A DNA stretch of 64,000 nt from the NCBI RefSeq assembly GCF_002127325.2, contig NC_035448.2, positions 6,658,915 to 6,722,914 of the forward strand, given 5' to 3'. This document shows, in pieces, positions 37,692 through 47,350 of the stretch. Numbering within the stretch: the first letter of the stretch is position 1; every line of letters begins with the position of its first letter. The notes beneath the pieces are model-generated. The model was not told the DNA's origin. It searched no databases and was given only the letters and a program-made list of their open reading frames with translations. The position numbers and the translations under genes are program-made. This DNA is from Helianthus annuus (lineage: Eukaryota; Streptophyta; Magnoliopsida; Asterales; Asteraceae).

Positions 37692-38488
37692 CATAGTCAC
37701 AGGAAACGCTAAAAGACCCTTGTATCGCGTACCAGATCGGTCGTACCGAATCGCGGTACAGAGTCGTCTCAATCTCCGCGTACCGGATCGCTAATTTGGA
37801 CCGTTCCCGATTGTGTACCATAATAGTGTTCCAATCGGTGAATACACGTTTTTAATTAATCCAAAACGCGTTTCCGTTTGTAGTGGCCGGCGTTCCGGTA
37901 CAGCCAGATTCATGTACCGGAATTTGAAAACCCATTAACTTTTTCCCGCTTTTTATATATTAGAGGTAACTGAATAGTTTTTTTCCCGCCATTAACTTTA
38001 AACATCAGACTTCAGTCTCGTTTCTTAGAAAGTTACAAAACTGGGCCAACAAAAAAAAATGGGATATGAATCCAGAAAGTGATTACTTGGAAGGCCCTAG
38101 TTCGAGGTACGAGGTACGAAGATATGCAATGGGAAACTTAGAAGGAGAAGAACTAGAAGACAATGGCGACTCAAACGGAAAGAAAAAACAAAGGATAGAT
38201 TGAGTTTTATGAAATTTATGTATTGATTATGAATTTTCTTTTATGAAGTTTCTATTTTGAATTTTGATTATGTTTTTGAAAATTTAATGAAAGATCTATT
38301 TTATACTTTTTTTTATGTATATGATACCTGTACCAAACTACGGTGGTACCTCACAGGATACACCGTACCACGTACCGAATTAGCGTTCCCAAATGAACCT
38401 CCCCCAACGTACCGATTTTTAGAAAGGCCCGAATTGAATACCAGTTTTCGTACCGTGTACCAGAGGTACCGCGTTCCATGTGACTATG
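37692..38488 (+). mobile_element. hAT-like element, deletion derivative
   Basis: Ends CATAGTCACAGG and, inverted, CATAGTCACATGG are flanked by an exact 8-bp duplication GTCATGAA (37684-37691, 38489-38496). It retains a short coding-like tail (38066-38203) followed by AT-rich sequence and GGTACC-rich subterminal repeats. Confidence 0.82.
38066..38203 (+). pseudogene. Possible transposase C-terminus inside the hAT-like element
   Basis: A frame of 45 codons reads NPESDYLEGPSSRYEVRRYA and ends with a basic KKKQRID before TGA. The acidic/basic tail just inside the right half of a hAT element fits the end of a transposase gene, but the catalytic and dimerisation parts are gone. Identity unproven. 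Confidence 0.4.
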
Positions 38489-38858
38489 GTCATGAACCGA
38501 TGGCATCATCAAATTTGGCTAACAATATTACCAAATCTAACGGCAAATTTGTCGGTTTCATTGATGTCAACTAAAAGTCTAAAAAAAACTAAAAGTCTAA
38601 TTCAAGTCGGTTTCATTGATTGTCAACTAAAAGTCTAATTCAACAATACTTGAGGGCACACACAGATAACGTCAATAAATAAACAATTTGACAAAGACCA
38701 ATCCATATCTTCTTTGTAATTTAATAATTGAATGAATGCTACAGTCGCCAACAGAAAACTTCGTATATCATTGTCTTCTTAAAAATATTATATGGCCAAC
38801 AGATATACTACAATCAATAGAATCACCCAATTGCAACATCTTTAACACACAATTCATC

Positions 38859-38867
38859 TATAAATGG
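38859..38867 (+). promoter_or_regulatory. TATA box of first F-box/kelch gene
   Basis: CTATAAATG, 65 bp upstream of the ATG at 38932. The corresponding sites of the other copies align here. Confidence 0.7.
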
Positions 38868-38931
38868 TCCAATTCATTAGTCTTAATTAACCTATATAAA
38901 CAATTTCCGCAAATCACTTGTTTCTTCATTC

Positions 38932-39990
38932 ATGGATCGATTTCAAGATCTTCCTCATGATATTGCACTTCAATGCTTTATTCGAGTTCCTTTCAATCAG
39001 TTTCATACTATCCGATCAGTATGTAAGGCTTGGAAAGCTGAGGTTCACTTGCCTGAGCTTCTCCGGCTCCGGAATTCCACCGGAAAAGCTCAATCTCTCG
39101 TGGTTCTCTCTCAGGCGAAGATGAACCCGGCCGGAAAAAGGAAGTGTTTGGATGTTCCGGTGTACCGGTTGGTTGTTTTCGAGCCGGAGACGGGTAGCTG
39201 GTCGGAGATGCCGTGTTTACCGGAGTTTGAAAACGGGTTGCCGTTGTTTTGTGGGATGGTTGCTGTCGGGTCGGATCTTGTTGTTATGGGCGGGTATGAT
39301 CCACGGACTTGGGACTGTCTTAATTTGGTTTTTATTTTTGATTTTTTGTCGTCCAAGTGGCGTCGTGGTGCTGACATGCCTGGTGGGCCCAGATCGTTTT
39401 TCGGTTGTGCGAGTGATGGTGATCGGACGGTGTTTGTTGCCGGTGGGCATGATCTCGAAAAAAACGCGCTTAAAACCGTATGGGCGTATGACGTGACGAA
39501 CGATAATTGGACCCAATTACCTGACATGGCAAAAGAGCGTGATGAGTGTGAATGCTTGTTCTACCGTGGCAAGTTCCATGTCATCAATGGATATTCAACA
39601 AACATGCAAGGTCAGTTCCATCAGAGCATTGAGGTATTTGACACGTCTGCCAGAAAGTGGTCAGAAAGCAATGGCGTGTTATCAGAGACCACGAACACTC
39701 CCCAAATTTATGTCGAAGGTACCGATAAAAAACTATACACATGTCATGCTAATGACGTGGTCGTGCTAGAAGATGACATGTGGCAGTTTGTTGCAAGACT
39801 ACCTGCTGAGGTGACAAACATGCAGTGCCTAGTATCGTTCCTTGGACATCTCTTGTTGATCGGTACACCAAAATACGGAGAGCCTAGTAATGCTTATAAG
39901 GTGGACTTAAATAAACGTGTATGGACGAAACTCCAAACACCGGTCGAGTATTCTGGTCATGTTGACTCTGGTTGTTGGTTGATTATTTGA
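38932..39990 (+). CDS. F-box/kelch-repeat protein, KMD type (copy 1)
   Basis: An intronless 352-aa gene. Residues 1-45 (FQDLPHDIALQCFIRVPFNQ...) form a diverged F-box that binds SKP1. Kelch repeats occupy about 108-250, with the Gly pairs at 120-121 and 172-173, the Arg/Trp kelch positions of SSKWRRGADMP and NDNWTQLPDM, and the conserved RDECECLFYRGKFHVINGY. The layout and the LVVLSQAKMNPAG segment match Arabidopsis At1g80440 (KISS ME DEADLY family). Those proteins are SCF receptors sending type-B ARR cytokinin regulators and phenylalanine ammonia-lyase to the proteasome; the substrate here is inferred. Overlapping open frames on both strands at 39111-39769 are shadows of this GC-richer gene. 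First of a tandem array. Confidence 0.93.
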   Translation: MDRFQDLPHDIALQCFIRVPFNQFHTIRSVCKAWKAEVHLPELLRLRNSTGKAQSLVVLSQAKMNPAGKRKCLDVPVYRLVVFEPETGSWSEMPCLPEFENGLPLFCGMVAVGSDLVVMGGYDPRTWDCLNLVFIFDFLSSKWRRGADMPGGPRSFFGCASDGDRTVFVAGGHDLEKNALKTVWAYDVTNDNWTQLPDMAKERDECECLFYRGKFHVINGYSTNMQGQFHQSIEVFDTSARKWSESNGVLSETTNTPQIYVEGTDKKLYTCHANDVVVLEDDMWQFVARLPAEVTNMQCLVSFLGHLLLIGTPKYGEPSNAYKVDLNKRVWTKLQTPVEYSGHVDSGCWLII

Positions 39991-40052
39991 ATTCTGAATG
40001 ATATAAAATGCTAAAAAAACTGCATATATGAAAAGATTACATTATGGTATTA

Positions 40053-40328
40053 GTCCGAGGGGTATGGTCGGGCGTGGGTTGGGGGCATGGTGCTACACGT
40101 GGAGTATGGGGCACCCAAGACCAAAAGCCAATTTCAAAGGGGTATGGTGGGGCGTGGCTGGGTGGCGTGGCTAGTGCTCTTGGCCAATGAAGTTTCACCA
40201 TGTCATGTGGGTAGCCCCGCCCAACGCCCGGGCTGAATCCCACGCCAATGGGGCCACGCCCAAACCCAAGCCCACCCGGGGTGGTGACTTCGGCGTTTCT
40301 CTCAATCCCCCGCCCCACACCCATAGTC
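40053..40328. mobile_element. PIF/Harbinger-like MITE (first of a pair)
   Basis: Ends GTCCGAGGGGTATGGTC and, inverted, GACTATGGGTGTGGGGCG; TTA at 40050-40052 and 40329-40331. The same place in copy 2 (about 44384) is empty, proving an insertion. Confidence 0.82.
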
Positions 40329-40331
40329 TTA

Positions 40332-40623
40332 CGCTTTGTTCCCGAGTTAACTTAACGAGGGATAAGAAGAGAAAGTAAAAGTGAGAAAGGAAAGGACGAG
40401 AAAGGAAAAAAAAAGATGACTTTCCCACCGCTTCCTCCCAAATCGGAAGGAAAGAAAAATTAAAGAATTTAGCCTAGTTTTCCTGTCATTTCCTTCCTTA
40501 AATGAAACTCGGGAACACGACATGTTTTATTTTCCTTTCTTTTCCTTCCTTAAATGAAACTCTGGAACACAAAATATTTTTACTTTCTTTCTGTTTCCTT
40601 TCCTTTCCTTCTGGAACATAGTG
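40332..40623. mobile_element. PIF/Harbinger-like MITE (second of a pair)
   Basis: Ends CGCTTTGTTCCCGAG and, inverted, CACTATGTTCCAGAAGG; TTA at 40329-40331 and 40624-40626. It shares the middle TTA with the preceding element. The interior is rich in TTTCCTTCC. Confidence 0.78.
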
Positions 40624-40835
40624 TTAGTAGAGCTTCAAACAATAAAGATATACAACTTTGAATCTGACATGTAAAGTTATAGTCCTAGGAATCGGATACG
40701 ATCACAAGTGGGGAAAAATTAACCTAATGAGTTTGTATTTGTTTTGTCTCATGTAATCTAAACATGTAAACAAAAGACATCATAATATCTCATGTTATCA
40801 AACCTATTTGTATATGCCTAAGTGGCTATTACGAC

Positions 40836-41628
40836 TAGGGCTGTTCATGAGACAAGCCGAGCGGACCTTTAATCGTGCTTGGCTCGTTTACAAACTGAAC
40901 CGAGCGGAGTGGCTCATTTAAACCGAGCCTAAAATCAAGTGAGCATTTTCCGAGCAGTAAATAAATATTCTGAGCAGGCGTCGAGCGAAGTTCGAGCGAT
41001 CTGGACAGGCTGTGTCGCGAGATTTAAATTTGTGAGAGAGATAGTGACGATGTTGGGTCTCAAGTTTTTATGTCTTTAAAAAAGGCACATTTCATGGCAT
41101 AATATTTTTCTTATAAATAACAATGTTGTGGCCGACGAGTCAACGATCATATTGTACGAACAATGACGTTGAGAGCAGGAGACGACCGACTTAGGGTAAC
41201 GACATGAAACATTGAGGCGATGAATAGACTGTCGTTTATCGGTTTAGGGTTTAACTTTTAGAATTGATAAGAAATTTTTAAATTGGCGTGCTTGGGTTAG
41301 TACGTATAAATATAGTTGTAAATTTGTATATAGTGGACCAAAATCTAATAGATAAGTTTAATTTATGCTGAAGTATGTATGTATGTCTGTGTAATGTGTG
41401 TATGTATAATTTATATGTGTATATATATGCATATCCATGTTTATATATGTATATATATATATATATACTAATTTAAAATGATAATTCGAGCCGAGCGGAC
41501 CTTTGCACATATTTGGCTCGTTTACAAATCGAACCAAGCAGAGCGGCTCGTTTACAACCGAGCGTCAAATCGAACGAGCATTTTCCAAGTAATTTCCGAG
41601 CGAGCGGCAAGCGATTTGAACAGCCCTA
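40836..41628. mobile_element. hAT-like element, 793 bp
   Basis: Ends TAGGGCTGTTCATGAG and, inverted, TAGGGCTGTTCAAATCGC; exact 8-bp duplication ATTACGAC (40828-40835, 41629-41636). The same insertion exists, truncated, at 44588 behind copy 2. Interior has CCGAGCGG words and an AT microsatellite near 41450. Confidence 0.9.
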
Positions 41629-41899
41629 ATTACGACTATCAGGGCTGTGAAATAGTTGTTGTAAACTGATTGAAGATGGACAAAAACATACACGTAATAC
41701 GCACTCTCATGTTTGCGAACAATGAAAGACATGCATAATTTAGCTTGCATCGTCTAATCCTTATCGACCACTTACCAGGCCGTATGCAACGTTATTGAAC
41801 AACCACATGACTAGTGAATGACTTATGTATTAGCCATTGCTGCTTTAAATTACAATTACAATGAATATCCATCATACCCGATGATGGATATTCCTAAGA

Positions 41900-42278
41900 A
41901 AATACAATATGGCCCCTCTACTTTTACTAAGTTTATTATTTAAACCTTACACTTTTTAGTTTTCTTACGTTGATTTTTATCGTTTTGATTTAGTTATTAT
42001 TTTTACGATAATTGTTTTTTATGTTTCGATCTAAATTTTACAAGTTAACACGCTACGACGTGTGTGGTTCAACATTGTTACGTTTATTTATTATGGTTTC
42101 ACTATCACGTCGCAATGCGCATATCCTAAGTCAACTTAGTTATTCTTTTATATGTTTTACATTTTGATTTAATTTGTGCGAGTTAACACGCCACAATGTG
42201 CCCACATAATTCAGTATTGTTACTTCTCCTTTTTTTATATTTAATGGTTCCGCTGCAAAGTGGGGTCCAAAATACTAG
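41900..42278 (+). mobile_element. Helitron 3-prime part, copy 1
   Basis: Nearly colinear with 45170-45545. It ends in a hairpin (CCGCTGCAAAGTGGGG) and TACTAG followed by T. The 5-prime end is not certain. Confidence 0.7.
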
Positions 42279-42291
42279 TTATAATATAAGA

Positions 42292-42602
42292 CTATTGGGT
42301 ATGGGCTTCGGCACAGGGCCGTCCCCCCCCCCCCCTCCTTAGGCCAGTCGCACACCGCCCCCTAGGGGCCCGGCTCGGCACTTCCGTCACAATTATAACG
42401 CCGGAGACGGGGCTAAAGTGGTGGGCCCCCTTTACTTCTTCTCTCTCTCTCTCTCCTTAATATATATTATTTTTTATTAAAGTGGGTAGTCCCCCTACAC
42501 CCTTGGGTAGTCCCCAAGAGGATGCTTCTCCTCCCGTGAGGACGTGACGTCTACGTGGCGGGTAGTCTCCAAGAGACTATCCAAACCATACCCACCGGTC
42601 AA
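42292..42602. mobile_element. MITE delimited by an empty paralogous site
   Basis: Comparison with 46987-47015 (CTAG..TAATATAAGAGATT) shows an insertion between 42291 and 42603, with AGA (or AAGA) duplicated. Ends CTATTGGGTATGG and, inverted, CCGGTGGGTATGG. It contains a C14 run at about 42323 and TGGGTAGTCCCC repeats. Confidence 0.75.
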
Positions 42603-42878
42603 AGAGATTATCATTGAAAACAGAATCCTGCGCTTCGGATTGGCTCATAATTCTATGTTACTAATCTAACGGCGTATCTATGGGTTTCATTCCTTTGGGG
42701 GATCATAAAATAATGTCAACTGGGCACATACAACGTTTTGACAATCCGACAAAGACACCATCCAGTGGATCACAAAACATGTCAAAACTTTATAAATGCA
42801 ACAGCCGCCAACAGATATTTTCAATATCAAATTGGTGCCCAAGCGGCCAACAGATCATCCAGTTGCATTCATCTATTA
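42603..42878 (+). repeat. Duplicated upstream block of copy 2
   Basis: Aligns with 46999-47279 upstream of the pseudogene (from GATTATCATTGAAAACAG to GCATTCATCTAT). It should contain the promoter of the F-box genes. Confidence 0.85.
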
Positions 42879-43197
42879 GAGGACCCGGGGCGGTCATCTT
42901 TAACGCGTGATGGGCAAAAGTATAACGCGTGGAAGTTCATTTTTTCCACCCCGCCTCATTTACATAACGCGTTATACATTAACGCAAACCATTTTCCGTT
43001 ATTTCCTTCACGCGTTATCATTTTGGTTTGTGAGGGTATTTGTTGGTTGGGGGGAAATTGTTGGGTGTGGTGGTGAGTGATGACCACCCCTACTAAAAAT
43101 GGTTGTGAGTGATGGAAAAATGGTCAATGACATGGCGAAACTTGATTGGTGCTTGTGAGTGATAAATTCTATCACTAGTGAACCACCCCTAGTCCCC
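42879..43197. mobile_element. PIF/Harbinger-like MITE splitting the TATA box of copy 2
   Basis: Ends GAGGACCCGGGGCGGTCA and, inverted, GGGGACTAGGGGTGGTTCA; TTA at 42876-42878 and TAA at 43198-43200. The paralogous site at 47280-47289 reads CTATAAGTAG uninterrupted; here it is CTATTA, 319 bp, then TAAGTAG. Confidence 0.88.
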
Positions 43198-43265
43198 TAA
43201 GTAGTCCAATCACAAGTTCAATTCATTCAATTAACAGTTTCTACAAATCACTTGTTTCATCATTC

Positions 43266-44324
43266 ATGGATCGGTTTCAAGATCTTCCTCATGATATTGC
43301 ACTTCAATGCTTTATTCGAGTTCCTTTCAATCAGTTTCATACTATCCGATCAGTATGTAAGGCTTGGAAAGCTGAGGTTCACTTGCCTGAGCTGCTCCGG
43401 CTCCGGAATTCCACTGGAAATGCTCAATCTCTCGTGGTTCTCTCTCAGAAGAAGGCGAATCCGGCCGGAAAAAGGAAGTGTTCGGATGTTCCGGTGTACC
43501 GGTTGGTTGTTTTGGAGCCGGAGACGGGTAACTGGTCGGAGATGCCGTGTTTACCGGAGTTTGAAAACGGGTTGCCGTTGTTTTGTCGGATGGTTGCTGT
43601 CGGGTCGGATCTTGTTGTTATGGGCGGGTACGACCCACGGACTTGGGACTGTCTTAATTCGGTTTTTATTTTTGATTTTCTGTCGTCCAAGTGGCGTCCT
43701 GGTGCTGACATGCCTGGTGGGCCCAGATCGTTTTTCGGTTGTGCGAGTGATGGTGATCGGACGGTGTTTGTTGCCGGTGGGCATGATCTCGAAAAAAACG
43801 CGCTTAAATCCGTATGGGCGTACGACGTGACAAACGATAATTGGACCCAATTACCTGACATGGCAAAAGAGCGTGACGAGTGTGAATGCTTGTTCTACCG
43901 TGGCAAGTTCCATGTCATCAATGGGTATTCAACAAACATGCAAGGTCAGTTCCATCAGAGCATTGAGGTATTTGAGACGTCTGCTAGAAAGTGGTTAGAA
44001 AGCAATGGCGTGTTATCAGATACCACACACCCTCCAAAAATTTATGTTGAAGGTACCGATAAAAAGCTATACACGTGTCATGCTAATGACATAGTCGTGG
44101 TAGAAGATGACACTTGGCGGTCTGTTGCAAGACTACCTGATGAGGTGACAAACATGTCGTACCTAGTATCATTCCCTGGACATCTCTTGTTGATCGGTAC
44201 GCCAAAATACGGAGAGCCTAGCAATGCTTATAAGATGGATTTAAATGAGCGTGTATGGACGAAAGTCCACGTACCAGTTGAGTATTCTGGTCATGTTGAG
44301 TCTGCTTGTTGTTTGATTATTTGA
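43266..44324 (+). CDS. F-box/kelch-repeat protein, KMD type (copy 2)
   Basis: An intact, intronless 352-aa frame with the same F-box (1-45) and kelch repeats (about 108-250) as copy 1, and the same predicted role as an SCF substrate receptor. I count 33 amino-acid differences from copy 1 (about 91% identity). None falls in residues 1-49, and a run of identity covers 183-235; most changes lie at 50-145 and after 235. The ATG is chosen because all four copies align from it. The normal TATA position is interrupted by a MITE 68 bp upstream, so expression may be altered although the protein is intact. Frames on the other strand (43445-43861) are shadows. Confidence 0.92.
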   Translation: MDRFQDLPHDIALQCFIRVPFNQFHTIRSVCKAWKAEVHLPELLRLRNSTGNAQSLVVLSQKKANPAGKRKCSDVPVYRLVVLEPETGNWSEMPCLPEFENGLPLFCRMVAVGSDLVVMGGYDPRTWDCLNSVFIFDFLSSKWRPGADMPGGPRSFFGCASDGDRTVFVAGGHDLEKNALKSVWAYDVTNDNWTQLPDMAKERDECECLFYRGKFHVINGYSTNMQGQFHQSIEVFETSARKWLESNGVLSDTTHPPKIYVEGTDKKLYTCHANDIVVVEDDTWRSVARLPDEVTNMSYLVSFPGHLLLIGTPKYGEPSNAYKMDLNERVWTKVHVPVEYSGHVESACCLII

Positions 44325-44587
44325 ATTCCAAATGATGTAAAATGCTAAAAAACTGTATATATCAAAAGATTACGTTATGGTATTAGGTAGAGCTTCAAAC
44401 AATAAAGATATAAAACTTTGAATCCGACATGTAAAGTTATAGTCGTAGGAATCGGATACGATCATAAGTGGGAAAAAATTAACCTAATGAGTTTGTATTT
44501 GTTTTGTCTCATGTAATCTAAACAGAAGACATCATAATATCTCATGTTATCAAACCTATTTGTATACACCTAACTGGCTATTACGAC

Positions 44588-44720
44588 TAGGGTTGTTCAC
44601 AAGCTTAGCCGAACCAAACAAACATTTGTTCGTGCTTGCTTGTTTACAAATTAAACCGAGCAGACCTTTAAAGTTCTGTACATAAAAGAATACAAGTACT
44701 TTTCAAGCATAAAAGACAAA
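44588..44720. mobile_element. Truncated hAT-like element (same insertion as 40836)
   Basis: Begins TAGGGTTGTTCACAAGC after ATTACGAC, exactly as behind copy 1, but lacks the right end. Confidence 0.75.
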
Positions 44721-44877
44721 ATTACTTGTATTCGAAATAATTAAAGTTTATGAATTTCATGCTAATTTTATATTCAAGCATAAAAGGCAAAATTACTCGT
44801 ATTCAAAATAATTAAAATTTATGAATTTCATGCTAATTTCATTAAAGTTATTAATTATATTATTTTTGTTTAGTTCT

Positions 44878-44980
44878 TTTTTTTAACGACTCAAATTACA
44901 CCAAATATATCTTTAACAGGTTCAAACTCTTAACTTTAAAAGGAGCGACATGTTAACCCACATCTTTACCAAGTAAACCG
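44878..44980 (-). mobile_element. Possible SINE
   Basis: On the minus strand an A-box-like TTGGTAAAGATGTGGG, a B-box-like GAGTTTGAACCT and an A8 run appear in order. No clear target duplication, so tentative. Confidence 0.35.
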
Positions 44981-45169
44981 AGCCAAATTTATGATTCTAT
45001 CATAGTATACATGGTACATCCCCTACATGGTACATCCCCTTCCTTTCTGGCTAGTATTAAAAAAATAATTCCTATCTATAATTTCCTATTTGTAATTTGT
45101 GCGAGCCTTTTCACTTTTCATTTTTCTTGACTCATAATTTTCATTTTTTTTTACAAATCATATCCCTAA

Positions 45170-45545
45170 CAAAATACAATATGGCCCCTCTACTTTTATT
45201 AAGCTTATTATTTAAACCTTACACTTTTTACTTTTTTTCACGTTGTTTTTTATCGTTTCGACTTAGTTATTATTTTTACGATAATTGTATTTTATGTTTC
45301 GATCTAAATTTTACAAGTTAACATGTTACGAGCGTGTGTGGTTCAACATTGTTACGTTTATTTATTACGGTTTCACGATCCCGTCGCAATGCGCATGTCC
45401 TAAGTCAAATTAGTTATTCTTTTATATGTTTTACATTTTGATTTAATTTGTGCGAGTTAACACGCCACAATGTGCCCACATGATTTAGTATTGTTACGTC
45501 TACCTTTTTATATTTAATGGTCCCGCTGCAAAGTGCGGGTCCTAA
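45170..45545 (+). mobile_element. Helitron 3-prime part, copy 2
   Basis: Colinear with 41900-42278. Ends with hairpin CCCGCTGCAAAGTGCGGG (45522-45539) and CCTAA; the next Helitron begins at the very next base. Confidence 0.72.
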
Positions 45546-46986
45546 TCTATACATATAATAAAGTAAACCAATTTTGAGACACATGTCAATCAATGAGACT
45601 ATCTAGAAATCTATTTTCCCTCCTAAAATATTATCCCTTTAGTTTCATAGTTAACCCTAAATTCAACAACAATAATAATCATCTCACGTATCAATTTAAT
45701 TTTATTATTATTTATCCGTTTAAAAAACATATAAAAGCAAATGTTTATAAATTATATATATTTTATAGTAAAGATAAGTTTATAATTTCAAAGTAGAAAA
45801 ATTACTTTAAAAACATAATCAACTTCAAATGGTTAATACCTTATCAACTTCAAACGTAATCAACTACTAATATATTTAGATTATTATAACAAAAATATTA
45901 GCATCAGAACAAAAAAAAAACATATTCATTTATCGAACAACCAATTGATGAAAAACAATAGATTTATGAATATAAAACACGTATTAGTAATTAAAAATTA
46001 TATTAAAATAAAATACTATATAAATTAATATTGTAAGATGAAAGGAGAGGTTGTCACGTGACATTATTTGAAATTCTTTATTTTATTTTATTTTATTTTA
46101 TTTTATTTTATTTTATAATTTGACATATTAAATAAAAGAAAAAGTTTAAGGAACCCCGTGTATTGTACGGGTTGAATAAATGTAATTTTATATACCAAAT
46201 TCATACTATAAATAAACTAATATGTGACACGTATCATTCATTGGAGTCATCTATTTTTTATTTTTCTAAAGAAAATTAAAAACATCTTATCTTAAATTAA
46301 CAATTTTAAATTCGAAGATAATACTTTGTTAGAAAAATAGAAGGATTATATTTCAAATTCAAAGTAGGATACGATTTAATATTAATCTAGTATTTAATTA
46401 ATATAAGATAACTATACAAAAGAGGCGGGAAAACAGAAAATTAGATGGTTCCAATAAATGACATGTGTCACACATTGGTTTACTTATCTCTTTAGTTTCA
46501 TAGATAATCCTAAATTAAAAAAAAATAACCCTAAAATCTTGGTAATAGTTAATCCTAATTTCAAAAAAAAAAAAAAAAAAATCCTGAAATCTTAGTAACA
46601 ACTTTCCAAATCTTCAAATAATACATTTAATGAAAATATTCGTAAATTATCATTATTCATGTTACATCTTTTTTTTTTAAACATTGAGTGTCTTTGTAAT
46701 TTACATCCATTCTATCTTTTTATTTATCATTAAATTTAAATGTAATGTAACACGTAAATACAATAATACGTATTATATAATATATTTATTTTTGTATTAT
46801 TTTTAGCGACAGTTTGATTACATTCTTCTCTGATAAATTTTATAATACTAACATACATCATCTTTATATTAACTTATTTATGTCAATTGGTAATAAATGT
46901 CTCCCTGTTTAGTTTGTATTTACGATAAATATTTATTAAATAGTTTAAATTGTTCAATCCGTGTAACACACGGGGAACTAACCTAG
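45546..46986 (+). mobile_element. Non-autonomous Helitron inserted at the end of another
   Basis: Begins TCTATACATATAATAAAG after A and ends with hairpin CCGTGTAACACACGG, then GGAACTAACCTAG and T. The flank after it (TTACTAATATAAGA) equals the flank after the first Helitron at 42279. Internally, 45570-45660 recurs around 46450-46530, and a second hairpin-like end occurs at about 46155. No Rep/helicase. Confidence 0.78.
46078..46117. repeat. (TTTTA)n microsatellite
   Basis: About eight pentanucleotide units inside the Helitron. Confidence 0.95.
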
Positions 46987-46998
46987 TTACTAATATAA

Positions 46999-47279
46999 GA
47001 GATTTTCATTTAAAACAGAATCCTGCGCTTCGGATTGGCTCACAATTCTATGTTACTAATCTAACGGCGTATCTATCGGTTTCATTCCTGCCTTGGGGGG
47101 ATCATAAAATAATGTCAACTGGGCACATACAACGTTTTGACAATCCGACAAAGACACCATCCAGTGGATCACAAAACATGTCAAGCTTTATAAATGCAAC
47201 AGCCGCCAACAGATATTTTCAATATCAAATTGGTGCCCAAGTGGCTAACAGATAGGAATGATCATCCGTTTGCATTCAT
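46999..47279 (+). repeat. Duplicated upstream block of the F-box pseudogene
   Basis: Counterpart of 42603-42878 without the MITE. The TATA-like CTATAAGTAG follows at 47280-47289. Confidence 0.85.
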
Positions 47280-47289
47280 CTATAAGTAG
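47280..47289 (+). promoter_or_regulatory. TATA-like box of the pseudogene copy
   Basis: CTATAAGTAG, about 65 bp before the ATG; the intact reference for the site split in copy 2. Confidence 0.6.
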
Positions 47290-47350
47290 TCCAATCACAA
47301 GTTCAATTCATTCAATTAACAATTTCTACAAATCACTTGTTTCTTCATTC

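Noticed and set aside
39111..39769. Open frames of 76-138 codons on both strands over F-box copy 1 (and the like over copies 2, 3 and 4)
   Set aside because: They recur wherever the KMD gene occurs and follow its GC-rich third positions. The KMD frame alone has domain structure.
42680..43076. Frames of 76 and 112 codons upstream of copy 2
   Set aside because: Part lies in the duplicated promoter block and part in the TATA MITE. The similar upstream frame before copy 3 is not conserved past the TATA box.
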